A stretch of DNA of 64,000 nt from Acidobacteriota bacterium (GTDB lineage Bacteria; Acidobacteriota; Vicinamibacteria; Vicinamibacterales; SCN-69-37), in contig JADJUS010000003.1 of the NCBI GenBank assembly GCA_016716905.1, positions 124,001-188,000 on the forward strand. The letters are read 5' to 3'. Under the pieces are notes generated by a model that did no database searches, was not told the DNA's origin, and saw only the letters and a list, made by a program, of their open reading frames with translations. The translations under genes and the position numbers were made by a program. Below, piece by piece: positions 52,398 to 60,392 of this stretch. The number at the start of each line of letters is the position of its first letter. Positions within the stretch are counted from its first letter, which is position 1.

Positions 52398-53747
52398 ATG
52401 GTGAGTCGCACGAGTCGCTTGTTGTTCGCGCTGCTGTTGGTTCCGGCCGCGGCCGGCACCGCCTCAGCACAGGGCCTGCTCTTTGATGCACGGTCGGTGG
52501 CGATGGGAGGTGGGGGAGGCAACAGCTCCAACATCGCACTGAAGATGGTGCCGCCGTCCACGAGGGCCGAAGTCGTTATCCCGATTCCGCTGGGATTGAT
52601 CCAGGTGTTCCAGGGTGGGCTGGACAAGTTCAAGCCCAACAGTGATTCGTTTGATCCCGTCCTCGCGGCTGAAACGCTCGGCAACCCCATGCAGTACCGC
52701 TTTGGGGCCGACACATCGGGGCCCAGGTACAACCTGATCAACGACATCGTCAACGGCACGGTGAACCCGAATCTGGCCGTGTATGCCGGCTTTGACATCC
52801 CCGAGACGTTTGCGGACCAGGGGTTGCTGTCGCCGCAGTTTGGCCTGACGCTGAAGTTCGCAAAGAAGGACGACCGGTTCCACGGACTCTATGTCGGCGT
52901 GGGGCCATACCTCAGCTTTGACACGTCCGGTGTTGTCGACCCTCGTCTTGCGGACATTTTCGCTGAAGGCACGAGCTACCCGAACGCCACCATGTCGATC
53001 GACGACTCGTCGCAGGTGCAGTTGGCGATGGCGGTCACCGCGGGGTATCGCGGGCGGCTGGCGCTCGGCTCGGGCGGCTCGTCGGGAGGTGCCGGGGCGT
53101 CTCGTGATGGCGTCTACGTGGCCTACAACTTCCACGTGCTGCGTGGCTTCCGGTACCTGGAGCCCGACATCAACATCCGGTTCAATACCAACGCCGCAGG
53201 AATCCTCACGCCCTCCAACACGCCTGTGACGGTCTTGTCCCTTCAGGGTCACGAGGGCAGCGGCATTGCACAGGACGTTGGCGTTCAGATCGTGCGCGGC
53301 CGCTTCCAGGGTGGTGTGGGCATCAACGGCATCGGCAATCGCATCAACTGGTCTGACTTCACCTTCTCCACGCACACGCTGGCAAGCCTGACGGCGGGGC
53401 TCGACTTCATCGAGACGCCCGGCGTCACCATCGTCACCGATCGCCGTGTGACGCTGCCGGTCGTCAAGTCCGCGAACATCGGGTACGAGGGCGACGGATG
53501 GGGCGCGACGGCCACCGTGGCCGACGGGTACAACGGCAAGAGCTTCGCTGGGGGCGCCGAGCGCAAGGTGGGGCCCTTCTGGGTGCGCGGCGGCGCGCGG
53601 TACAGCCGGAGCAAGTGGGAGCCGTCCGCCGGGTTTGGGATCGGCACCAACGTGGCGCTCGACATCGCCGTCTTCGGCACACACGCGAACCTCCAGAGCG
53701 AGCGCCAGATGGCCGTGGCGGCTTCGGTGCGCATCGGACGCAATTAG
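52398..53747 (+). CDS. Outer-membrane beta-barrel protein
   Basis: A 449-residue exported protein: signal peptide (LLFALLLVPAAAGTASAQ), then AGLLFDARSVAMGG-like opening found in conjugal-transfer/TraF-like and FadL-like barrels, and many amphipathic strands (PQFGLTLKFAK, HGLYVGVGPYLSFD, GVYVAYNFHVLRGF, ASLTAGLDFIETPG, GPFWVRGGARYSRSKW). The ending MAVAASVRIGRN fits a barrel-closing strand. Start ATG 52398 has GGAG seven bases upstream; the frame is open further upstream but without a signal peptide. The 147-base gap before it shows no clear feature. Function unknown. Confidence 0.75.
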   Translation: MVSRTSRLLFALLLVPAAAGTASAQGLLFDARSVAMGGGGGNSSNIALKMVPPSTRAEVVIPIPLGLIQVFQGGLDKFKPNSDSFDPVLAAETLGNPMQYRFGADTSGPRYNLINDIVNGTVNPNLAVYAGFDIPETFADQGLLSPQFGLTLKFAKKDDRFHGLYVGVGPYLSFDTSGVVDPRLADIFAEGTSYPNATMSIDDSSQVQLAMAVTAGYRGRLALGSGGSSGGAGASRDGVYVAYNFHVLRGFRYLEPDINIRFNTNAAGILTPSNTPVTVLSLQGHEGSGIAQDVGVQIVRGRFQGGVGINGIGNRINWSDFTFSTHTLASLTAGLDFIETPGVTIVTDRRVTLPVVKSANIGYEGDGWGATATVADGYNGKSFAGGAERKVGPFWVRGGARYSRSKWEPSAGFGIGTNVALDIAVFGTHANLQSERQMAVAASVRIGRN

Positions 53748-53770
53748 GCGGTCGGGGCGGGCTGACGGGA

Positions 53771-53776
53771 TAAGAT
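53771..53776 (+). promoter_or_regulatory. -10 box of the YhbY gene
   Basis: TAAGAT ends exactly 6 bases before ATG 53783; no Shine-Dalgarno is present. Leaderless transcription is likely. Confidence 0.5.
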
Positions 53777-53782
53777 CCTCGG

Positions 53783-54079
53783 ATGCCCGCCCCGATCACG
53801 CCGCGCGAACGCAGCCAACTGAAAGCCCGCGCACATGCGCTTGAACCGGTCGTCCAGGTCGGGAACGCCGGATTGTCCGCCGCGCTTGTGGCGGAAATTG
53901 ATCGCGCGCTCACCGCTCATGGCCTGATCAAGGTGAAACTGGCCGGCGCCGACCGTGACGAGCGCATGGCGCTCGCCGACGCGATCTGTGCCCGCACCGA
54001 TGCCACCAGCGTGCAGCGCGTCGGCAAGGTTCTTGTCCTCTGGCGCCCGGCGCCGGAGGATGAAGCGACGAGCCGCTGA
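53783..54079 (+). CDS. yhbY: YhbY-family (CRM domain) RNA-binding protein
   Basis: A 98-residue single CRM domain: ITPRERSQLKARAHALEPVV, QVGNAGLSAALVAEIDRALT, the basic/hydrophobic strand LIKVKLAG and the ending VQRVGKVLVLWRP. The GxxG-like loop in QVGNAGLS fits. YhbY proteins bind pre-50S ribosomal subunits and help assembly. The length is normal for the family. It is followed 14 bases later by the first ORF of the glycan operon, but the latter appears to have its own -10 box. Confidence 0.93.
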   Translation: MPAPITPRERSQLKARAHALEPVVQVGNAGLSAALVAEIDRALTAHGLIKVKLAGADRDERMALADAICARTDATSVQRVGKVLVLWRPAPEDEATSR

Positions 54080-54085
54080 TATCAT
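54080..54085 (+). promoter_or_regulatory. Possible -10 box of the glycan operon
   Basis: TATCAT begins right at the end of the YhbY gene and ends 8 bases before ATG 54094, which has no Shine-Dalgarno sequence. Confidence 0.35.
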
Positions 54086-54093
54086 CGGGCGTC

Positions 54094-54201
54094 ATGAAGT
54101 GGTCCGCGGCAATCGTCGTGGTGTCGATGTGTGTGGCACTCGGCGTCAGCGAGGGCGTCCTTCGGGCGCGTGGTTTGTATCGGCCTCCAAGAACATCGTG
54201 A
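54094..54201 (+). CDS. 35-residue single-helix membrane ORF
   Basis: A short ORF at the head of the glycan operon: MKWSAAIVVVSMCVALGVSE, then GVLRARGLYRPPRTS. It is one hydrophobic helix followed by a basic tail. Its stop overlaps the next gene's GTG (GTGA at 54198-54201), the same coupling seen throughout the operon. It resembles the N-terminal anchor of exported SGNH-hydrolase-like proteins, so it may be either a genuine small protein or a truncated remnant that still couples translation. Confidence 0.45.
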   Translation: MKWSAAIVVVSMCVALGVSEGVLRARGLYRPPRTS

Positions 54202-55124
54202 CACCCGTCGCGCGCCTCTCCATGGTCGTGCTCACCGATACCTTCGCGACGATTCGTCGTGTGGTCGGGCATCTCACGGCCCAGACGATTGCGGGCGACG
54301 TGGAAATCGTCGTGGTCTGCCCGTCGCGGGAGGCGCTGGCGTTTCCGGCAGACGCGGCGGCGATGCTGGCGCGTGTGACGGTGGTTGAAGGTCCCTTGCT
54401 GCCACTCGGGGAGGCGCGGGCTGCGGCGATTCGCGCGGCCGCAGCGCCCATTGTGGTGCTGGGCGAAACGCACGCGTTCCCGGCGCCCGACTGGGCCGAA
54501 CGGCTCGTGCGCTCTCACGAAGGCGCGTGGCAGGCGGTTTCGCCGGGCATGGCAAATGGCAATCCCGCAACCGCGCGGAGTTGGAGCGGGTTTCTCATGG
54601 ACTATGGACGATGGATGGCCGAGTTGCCCGCAGGTGAGATCGGCGAACCACCGGCGTACAACGCATCGTGGAAGCGCACGACGCTTCTTGGTCTGGGCGA
54701 CCGCCTGTCTCTGATGCTCGAGCCTGGTGGACCGATGGATCCGCAGTTTGTGTTTCGCGGCTTCTGCCACGACCCAGCCGCCAGAGTGGCGCACCTCAAC
54801 GTGGCTCGGCCTGGTGCGTGGTCGGCCGAGCGGTATTGGGGCGGCCGGTTGTTTGGCGCACGGCGCAGCCGGGACTGGTCGGTCGCACGCCGACTGGTGT
54901 ACTTCGGCGGTTCAGTCCTCGTGCCGATGGTGCGTTTTGTCCGCACGCGAGATGCGATCGCGATGGCTCGGCGAGAGAGCGCGCTGCCCAGGTGGACCGT
55001 CGCGGCCGTGGCCGCCGGGTGCGCGCTCTGGGCTGTGGGGGAGGCCCTGGGATATCTCGTGGGCGAGGGCGCGGCCGAAGCGAGAATGAGCGAGTACGAA
55101 TTGCACAAGGAACAGTACGCATGA
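54198..55124 (+). CDS. GT2-like protein with E-T-H in place of DxD (first paralogue)
   Basis: A 308-residue protein with the order of a family-2 glycosyltransferase: an opening VVLTDTFATIRRVVGHLTAQ, LEIVVVCPSREAL-like strand (EIVVVCPSREALAF), a helix with ARAAAIRAAAAP, then VVLGETHAFPAPDW where GT2 enzymes have the metal-binding DxD, an acceptor-region YNASWKRTTLLGLG, HLNVARPGAWSAERYWGGRL, and a C-terminal membrane helix. GTG 54198 aligns its start with the next paralogue and overlaps the small ORF. The missing DxD makes standard catalysis doubtful. The next gene overlaps by 4 bases. Confidence 0.72.
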   Translation: MTPVARLSMVVLTDTFATIRRVVGHLTAQTIAGDVEIVVVCPSREALAFPADAAAMLARVTVVEGPLLPLGEARAAAIRAAAAPIVVLGETHAFPAPDWAERLVRSHEGAWQAVSPGMANGNPATARSWSGFLMDYGRWMAELPAGEIGEPPAYNASWKRTTLLGLGDRLSLMLEPGGPMDPQFVFRGFCHDPAARVAHLNVARPGAWSAERYWGGRLFGARRSRDWSVARRLVYFGGSVLVPMVRFVRTRDAIAMARRESALPRWTVAAVAAGCALWAVGEALGYLVGEGAAEARMSEYELHKEQYA

Positions 55125-56053
55125 GTCTGCTCGTGTCCTACGTGGTGGCCACCGATGCGTTCGCCACGATTCGCGGCGTCGTGCGAGCCGTGCGGGCGTC
55201 AACGATTGCCGGGGGTGTGGAACTGGTGATTGTCTGCCCCTCGGCTGCAGCGCTCGGCCTTGAGCACGACGTGACCGACGGCATCGGCGCCGTACGGATT
55301 GTTGAAGTGCCCGAGATTGTGCCGTTGTCTCCGGCCCGCGCCGAGGGCGTGCGTGCCACGTCGTGCCCACTGGTCTTCATCGGTGAAACGCACTCGTTCC
55401 CGCATCCAGATTGTCTCGAGGCGTTGGTCGTGGCACTCAAGAGCGGGGAATTTGTGGCCGCCACACCCGTCATTGAAAATGCCAATCCGCAGACGGCGTT
55501 CAGCTGGGCAGGCTTGATGCTGACGTATCGCCACTGGCTGGCTCCGGTCACCAGAGGCGAAACTGACGTGGTGTCCACCTACAACGCGTGCTTCAGGCGC
55601 GATCACCTCGTGGCCTTCGGTGACCGACTCACCGCCATGATGGACTACGGCAGCGGCCTGGACCGTCACTTGCGTGCGAATGGCGGACGCCTCTTGATGG
55701 AACCCGCCGCGCGTCTCATGCACCTGAATATGGCGGCGTTCCCGGGATGGATGGCCGAGCGATTCCTGTCGGGGCGTTTCTGGGGCACCGCACGATCACG
55801 CGAATGGTCTCCCGCACGGCGTCTGGCCTATGTCCTGGGCGCGCCGCTGATTCCAGTGCTCATTGCCGGCAGGGCGCTGCAATCGCCCCAGTGGACCCAT
55901 CACCGGCGGCAGATGCCGCGTGGCACGCTCGTCGCCCTCCTGCTGTGCGCACTCGCCACCGCTGCGGGCGAATTGACTGCGTATGTCGCAGGCAATGGCC
56001 AGACGCCGGTGCGGCTGGCCGAGTACGAACTGCACAGAGCCCGGTACGTGTAG
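55121..56053 (+). CDS. GT2-like protein with E-T-H in place of DxD (second paralogue)
   Basis: A 310-residue tandem paralogue of the previous gene. Matching segments in order: VVATDAFATIRGVVRAVRAS, VELVIVCPSAAALGL, LVFIGETHSFPHPDCLEALV, VSTYNACFRRDHLVAFGDRL, LLMEPAARLMHLNMAAFPGW, RFLSGRFWGTARSREWSPAR, and the final membrane helix plus AEYELHRARYV (the first copy ends SEYELHKEQYA). Both carry G-E-T-H-(A/S)-F-P, so the change is conserved rather than a random loss. The duplication suggests a heteromeric pair or two related transfers. It overlaps its upstream neighbour by ATGA. Confidence 0.75.
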   Translation: MSLLVSYVVATDAFATIRGVVRAVRASTIAGGVELVIVCPSAAALGLEHDVTDGIGAVRIVEVPEIVPLSPARAEGVRATSCPLVFIGETHSFPHPDCLEALVVALKSGEFVAATPVIENANPQTAFSWAGLMLTYRHWLAPVTRGETDVVSTYNACFRRDHLVAFGDRLTAMMDYGSGLDRHLRANGGRLLMEPAARLMHLNMAAFPGWMAERFLSGRFWGTARSREWSPARRLAYVLGAPLIPVLIAGRALQSPQWTHHRRQMPRGTLVALLLCALATAAGELTAYVAGNGQTPVRLAEYELHRARYV

Positions 56054-56068
56054 CCCGGTCTTCATCCA

Positions 56069-57052
56069 ATGACGACACCGATTCGTATTGGCGTGATCGG
56101 CTGCGGGGCGATCGCCACGGCCGTGCACATTCGAGTGCTGCGCGGGTTGCCGGGCGTTCGCGTCACGGCCCTTGCCGACCCTGAACCTCAAGCCCGAGCG
56201 CGTGCGGGTCGGCTCGTGCCTCGCGCGGTCCTTCTGGCGTCGCCCGAGGAACTTCTGGCGCGTGAAGACGTGGATGCCGTGGTCGTGGCGTCGCCCACCG
56301 CGCTCCATGCGCCGATGGCGCTGGCTGTGTTCGCGGCCGGGCGTCATCTGTATCTCGAAAAGCCAATCGCGACCACCGTGGACGACGGCCGGCAGGTGGC
56401 GGCCGCAGCGTCGGCGACTCACGTGGTGAGCATGGCCGGTTTCAACTGGCGCTTCCAGCCGCTCATCGCGCGCGCGAAGGTGCTGCTCTCCGAGGGGGTG
56501 TTGGGCGAAGTCCGCGCCGCAACCACGGCCTTTTGTGAGGCGGCCTCGGTGCCGGGGTGGAAAGCGCGTCGTCACGATGGCGGCGGTGTGTTGCTTGACC
56601 TTGGGTCGCATCACTTCGACTTGATGCGGTGGTTGCTGGGCGCTGAAATGTCGAGTGTGCACGCGTCGGTCGAGTCGCGTCGCACGGAACATGACGTGGC
56701 CGCAGTCACGCTGATGATGGACTCAGGTGCGACGGTGGCATCGCGGTTTTCCCTTGGCGTCGAACAGGCGCACTGGATCGAACTGGTGGGCGAGCGCGGT
56801 ACTATGCGCATCGACCGTCAGGCGCGCACATTGACGGTGAGCGGCGTCAGGGCGCGCACGTTGACGCCGGCGTTGCTGGCCTGGCGCGCGCGGTCCCTGG
56901 TGCGTCCGTTGAGCGAGCCGTCATGGCGGTACGCCCTGCGGGCATTCGTCGGCAGAATCAACGGTGCTGAACTCGAGGTGCCGACGATGGATGACGGGGT
57001 GCGAAGTTTGGAAATTGTCGCCGCCGCCGAGCGGGCGGCCGGGGTGGCCTGA
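56069..57052 (+). CDS. Gfo/Idh/MocA-family oxidoreductase
   Basis: A 327-residue NAD(P)-dependent oxidoreductase. The Rossmann start is IRIGVIGCGAIATAVHIRVL, then VTALADPEPQARARAGRLV, the conserved LYLEKPIATTVDDGR with the EKP lysine, and the substrate domain (GFNWRFQPLIARAKVLLSEG, GVLLDLGSHHFDLMRWLLGA). Such enzymes oxidise or epimerise sugars, often nucleotide sugars for glycan synthesis, which fits its place in this operon. Its stop shares one base with the next start (TGATG). Confidence 0.92.
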   Translation: MTTPIRIGVIGCGAIATAVHIRVLRGLPGVRVTALADPEPQARARAGRLVPRAVLLASPEELLAREDVDAVVVASPTALHAPMALAVFAAGRHLYLEKPIATTVDDGRQVAAAASATHVVSMAGFNWRFQPLIARAKVLLSEGVLGEVRAATTAFCEAASVPGWKARRHDGGGVLLDLGSHHFDLMRWLLGAEMSSVHASVESRRTEHDVAAVTLMMDSGATVASRFSLGVEQAHWIELVGERGTMRIDRQARTLTVSGVRARTLTPALLAWRARSLVRPLSEPSWRYALRAFVGRINGAELEVPTMDDGVRSLEIVAAAERAAGVA

Positions 57053-59535
57053 TGCGGGTGCTGCTCGTCACCGACTGGCCTGAGGCCGGCGGTGGTGTTG
57101 AAACCTATGTCATGCAGCTGGCTCGCGGACTGCGCGAGGCGGGCGACGACGTGCGTGTGTTGACGAGCAGTGTCGGCGGCGGCGCTGCTGTAGCCGACTA
57201 TGTCGCGTTCGGTTCCAGGAACCCGGCGTACCAGAGCGTGATGCAGATCACTAATCCGTTCGCGGCAGGCGCTGTGCGCCGCGCCATTGCCGACTTCAAT
57301 CCGCACGTGGCGCACGTCAGCATGTTTGAAATGTATTTGTCGCCGTCGGTGCTGGCCGCGTTGCGCGGTGTGCCGACGGTGCTGAACATCGCGTACTACA
57401 AGCCGGTGTGCCCGAACGGGCTCAAGCTGCGTCCGGATGATTCCCGCTGTACGGTGCGTCAGGGCGCAGTGTGTTGGCGCGACGGATGTACGCCGTTGGT
57501 CCATTGGTTGCGCGACCGTGTCCGGTACGCACGGATCAGCCGCGAGGTCGCGAGTGTGGCGTCGGTCGTCACCTGCAGTGATTGGCTGCAGCGCGAATTG
57601 CGCGACGCAGGCATCGAGTCGGCGTGGTCGCCGTGGCCCGTTGAGCCGCCGGGCGCGACGTTCCACCACGCGCGGGCGAAGGAGCCCCTGTTCGTGTTTA
57701 CCGGGCGGCTGGCCCGTGAGAAGGGCGTGGGGACGCTGCTGCATGCGATCGCGCGCGTGCGCGACCAGGGTGTGAGTGTCCGCCTTCGCGTGGTGGGTGA
57801 TGGACCGGAGCGGCCGGCTCTGGAGCGACTCACAGGGGACCTCGGCCTTCGCGGGCGCGTCGAGTTCACGGGTTGGGTGCCGCTGCCGGCAGTAGAGGCG
57901 CATCTTGCCGACGCGTGGGCGCTTATTGCGCCATCGGTGTGGGCCGAGCCACTCGGGCTCACCGCACTCGAAGCGATCGTCCGGGGGATTCCGGTGGTGG
58001 CGAGTGCAGCAGGCGGATTCGCGGAGACCGTTGAGCCCGGTGTGAGCGGGCTGCTGTTCCCGAATGGGGACGTCGAGGCCCTGGCGCAGTGCCTGGCGGA
58101 TGTCGCGTCGGGGCGTGCGCTGGCGAGTGGAGTGCCGCCCGCCACCGCAGGGGCCGTGCTGGCGCGTCATCACCCCGACACGCACCTCGCGTGGCTGCGC
58201 GCGCTTCCTGTCGGAGGTTGCCACATGAACGGCAGTCAGGCGCCGGCGCTGCAACTGCGCGACTTGTCGATTGGCGCCGCCACGGCCGGCAAGGCCGCTG
58301 AGGCGGTATCGCTCGCTGCGCTGCTGACGGTGATCCCGCGTGTCCTTGGGCCGGCCGACTACGGCACATTCGGTCTGGCACTTGGCGTGGTCACACTCGG
58401 CACCACGGCCTTCGCGCTCGGCGGACCGACGGTGATGGCGCGGTTTGTCGCGGCGGCTCCGCCGGCGGAGCGCGCGGGGCTGGCCCGTGCGCTTGCGCTG
58501 GGCGCCATCCGTTGGCGCATGGCTGCAGTGGCCCTATTGGCTGTCGCCACCCTGGTGCTGGTACGCGTGGCGCCCGATCGCGTACCGGCCTTCCCGGCGC
58601 TGATTGTCATGGTGGCGCTCGTGTGTGATTCGGCCGCCACGCTCGCATTCCAGATCGCGCTGGGACTCAATCGCGTCGTGCTCTTCAGCTTCCGTTACCC
58701 TGTGCAGAACATGGTCGTGGTGCTGGCGGTCCCGCCGTTGTACGCGGCGTGGGGAGTGACCGGCGCATTGCTCGGGATCGCCCTTTCGTCGGCGTCGGCC
58801 CTCGTGGTCGGCGGCCTGGCGATCCGCGGGCAACTGCGCGGCGTCACGCCTCGCGTGCCGGCGGAGATGTCGCGCTTCGCTGTGCTTCAGGCGATGAACG
58901 GTGTCTGCGTCCAGGTGCCGCTTCGAGGCGGCGTGGTGGCGGTGGCGTTGCTGGCCGGGTCGCGCGTGGAAACCGGTTACGCCACCATTGCCATGGGTGT
59001 CGCCATCGCCTGTACCTTCGCCGTATGGCAGATTTTTGTCGTGGCACTGCCGGCGCTTGCGAAGCTGGCCGCCACGGATCTGCCCGCTGCCGGTGTACTG
59101 CTCACGCGCCTTGCTGGACGAGTGGTGCTGGTACTGCTGCCTGTGACACTGGCCGCCGCCGCGTTGGCGGGACCGTTGTTGACACTCCTCGCAGGCGGGG
59201 CGTTCGCGCCCGCCTCTGAAGCGCTCGGGCTCGCACTCGCGTCAGTGCCATTCGCGCCCATCACCGGTGCTGCGGGCGCAGCCGCAGCCATTCGACTTCG
59301 GCCGGGTGCGCGGCTCGTCGCCACCGCGGCCGGCGCCGTGGTCTTCCTGGCCACCGCCGCGTACCTCGTACCCCGGCTCGGCGCGGCAGGCGCGAGCGGT
59401 GCGGTGCTCGCGAGTACCGTGATGTCGGCGCTGGCCGGAAGTGTGTTGTTCCCCGATCTCCTCCGCCGACGAGTGATGGTGGCTGCCCTGTGTGTCTCAG
59501 GTCTCGTGATCCTGATTGGAGCGTCGCGGCCATGA
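57052..59535 (+). CDS. GT4 glycosyltransferase fused to a polysaccharide flippase
   Basis: An 827-residue protein with two full domains. Residues 1-391 are a GT4 (GT-B) glycosyltransferase: LVTDWPEAGGGVETYVMQLA, a cysteine-rich insert (CPNGLKLRPDDSRCTV), FVFTGRLAREKGVGTLLHAI, and WAEPLGLTALEAIVRGIPVV. Residues 392-827 are a MATE/Wzx-type flippase with about twelve helices (LAALLTVIPRVLGPADYGTF, AALLGIALSSASALVVGGLA). The join lies at an internal ATG (58225) with GGAGG 7 bases upstream, exactly as expected for a separate flippase start. So either the fused protein, a free flippase, or both are made. Neighbours overlap at both ends. Confidence 0.85.
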   Translation: MRVLLVTDWPEAGGGVETYVMQLARGLREAGDDVRVLTSSVGGGAAVADYVAFGSRNPAYQSVMQITNPFAAGAVRRAIADFNPHVAHVSMFEMYLSPSVLAALRGVPTVLNIAYYKPVCPNGLKLRPDDSRCTVRQGAVCWRDGCTPLVHWLRDRVRYARISREVASVASVVTCSDWLQRELRDAGIESAWSPWPVEPPGATFHHARAKEPLFVFTGRLAREKGVGTLLHAIARVRDQGVSVRLRVVGDGPERPALERLTGDLGLRGRVEFTGWVPLPAVEAHLADAWALIAPSVWAEPLGLTALEAIVRGIPVVASAAGGFAETVEPGVSGLLFPNGDVEALAQCLADVASGRALASGVPPATAGAVLARHHPDTHLAWLRALPVGGCHMNGSQAPALQLRDLSIGAATAGKAAEAVSLAALLTVIPRVLGPADYGTFGLALGVVTLGTTAFALGGPTVMARFVAAAPPAERAGLARALALGAIRWRMAAVALLAVATLVLVRVAPDRVPAFPALIVMVALVCDSAATLAFQIALGLNRVVLFSFRYPVQNMVVVLAVPPLYAAWGVTGALLGIALSSASALVVGGLAIRGQLRGVTPRVPAEMSRFAVLQAMNGVCVQVPLRGGVVAVALLAGSRVETGYATIAMGVAIACTFAVWQIFVVALPALAKLAATDLPAAGVLLTRLAGRVVLVLLPVTLAAAALAGPLLTLLAGGAFAPASEALGLALASVPFAPITGAAGAAAAIRLRPGARLVATAAGAVVFLATAAYLVPRLGAAGASGAVLASTVMSALAGSVLFPDLLRRRVMVAALCVSGLVILIGASRP
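58213..58227 (+). promoter_or_regulatory. Internal ribosome-binding site and start for a free flippase
   Basis: GGAGG (58213-58217) is followed after 7 bases by ATG 58225, in frame within the GT4-flippase gene and exactly at the domain boundary (MNGSQAPALQLRDL). It is one of the better Shine-Dalgarno sequences in the window. Confidence 0.55.
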
Positions 59536-60392
59536 CCGAGGTCTCCATCGTGGTGCCGACGCACAATCGGCCGTCTACATTGCGGCGCTGCCTGGCCGCC
59601 CTGGCCGCGCAGCGCGGTGTCGGCGCCCTGGAGATCGTCGTGGTGGACGACGGCAGTACGAACGCGGCTGAAGTGGCCGCCGCGGTGGCGTCACAGCCGC
59701 TGGCGCGATTGCTGCGCTGTGCACCCGCCGGGCCGGCAGCCGCGCGCAACGCGGGCGCTCGAGCCGCCATGGGCACCTTCGTGTGTTTTACAGACGACGA
59801 CTGCGAGCCGGAGCCCGAGTGGGCAGCCAGACTCATTCGGGCGCTCACGGCTGGCGCCGACGCGGTGGGCGGCGCCACCGTGAACGGCCGGCCCGGTGAT
59901 CCGTTTGTCGAAACCTCGGAGCTGATCGTGCGCGCACTGCAGGTCTCCACACACGAGCGTCTCGCGGGCATGGTGTTCATACCCTCGAACAACCTCGCCT
60001 GCCGGCGGTCGATGGTGCTTGGGCATCCCTTCGACGAGGGGTATCGCACGGCCGCGGGCGAGGACCGCGCCTGGTGCGCGCGTGTGGGGGCGGCAGGGCT
60101 GACGCTCGCGCTTGAGCCGACGGCGGTCGTCGCGCATCGGCCGCAGCTCGGGATCGGCGGTTTCTGGCGGCAACACTTGCGCTACGGCCGGGCCGCGTAC
60201 CACTTCGCGCGCACCACGCCGGGGCACGACTGGCACGAGCCCAGGGAGTTTTACATCGGCCTGCTTCGATCGGGGGCGCGAGCCGGGTTCGCCTGTCTGG
60301 CGCTGGTGCTGGTCGCGCAGGCGGCGACCACCACCGGATTCTTGTGGGAGGCAGCGAATCGGAGCCGGGCCGGATCTACACTTCCTGCATGA
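59532..60392 (+). CDS. Family-2 glycosyltransferase
   Basis: A 286-residue GT-A fold enzyme with intact motifs: EVSIVVPTHNRPSTLRRCLA, LEIVVVDDGSTNAAEVA, RNAGARAAMGTFVCFTDDDC (the DxD), and a late GYRTAAGEDRAW (ED acid pair) followed by VAHRPQLGIGGFWRQHLRYG. It adds a sugar to a growing surface glycan using a nucleotide-sugar donor. A hydrophobic C-terminus may tie it to the membrane. It overlaps the GT4-flippase stop (ATGA). Unlike the two paralogues upstream, its DxD is normal. Confidence 0.92.
   Translation: MTEVSIVVPTHNRPSTLRRCLAALAAQRGVGALEIVVVDDGSTNAAEVAAAVASQPLARLLRCAPAGPAAARNAGARAAMGTFVCFTDDDCEPEPEWAARLIRALTAGADAVGGATVNGRPGDPFVETSELIVRALQVSTHERLAGMVFIPSNNLACRRSMVLGHPFDEGYRTAAGEDRAWCARVGAAGLTLALEPTAVVAHRPQLGIGGFWRQHLRYGRAAYHFARTTPGHDWHEPREFYIGLLRSGARAGFACLALVLVAQAATTTGFLWEAANRSRAGSTLPA
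60377..60382 (+). promoter_or_regulatory. -10 box inside the GT2 gene for gamma-glutamyltransferase
   Basis: TACACT ends exactly 6 bases before ATG 60389. It would allow leaderless transcription of the ggt gene independent of the glycan operon. Confidence 0.4.
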
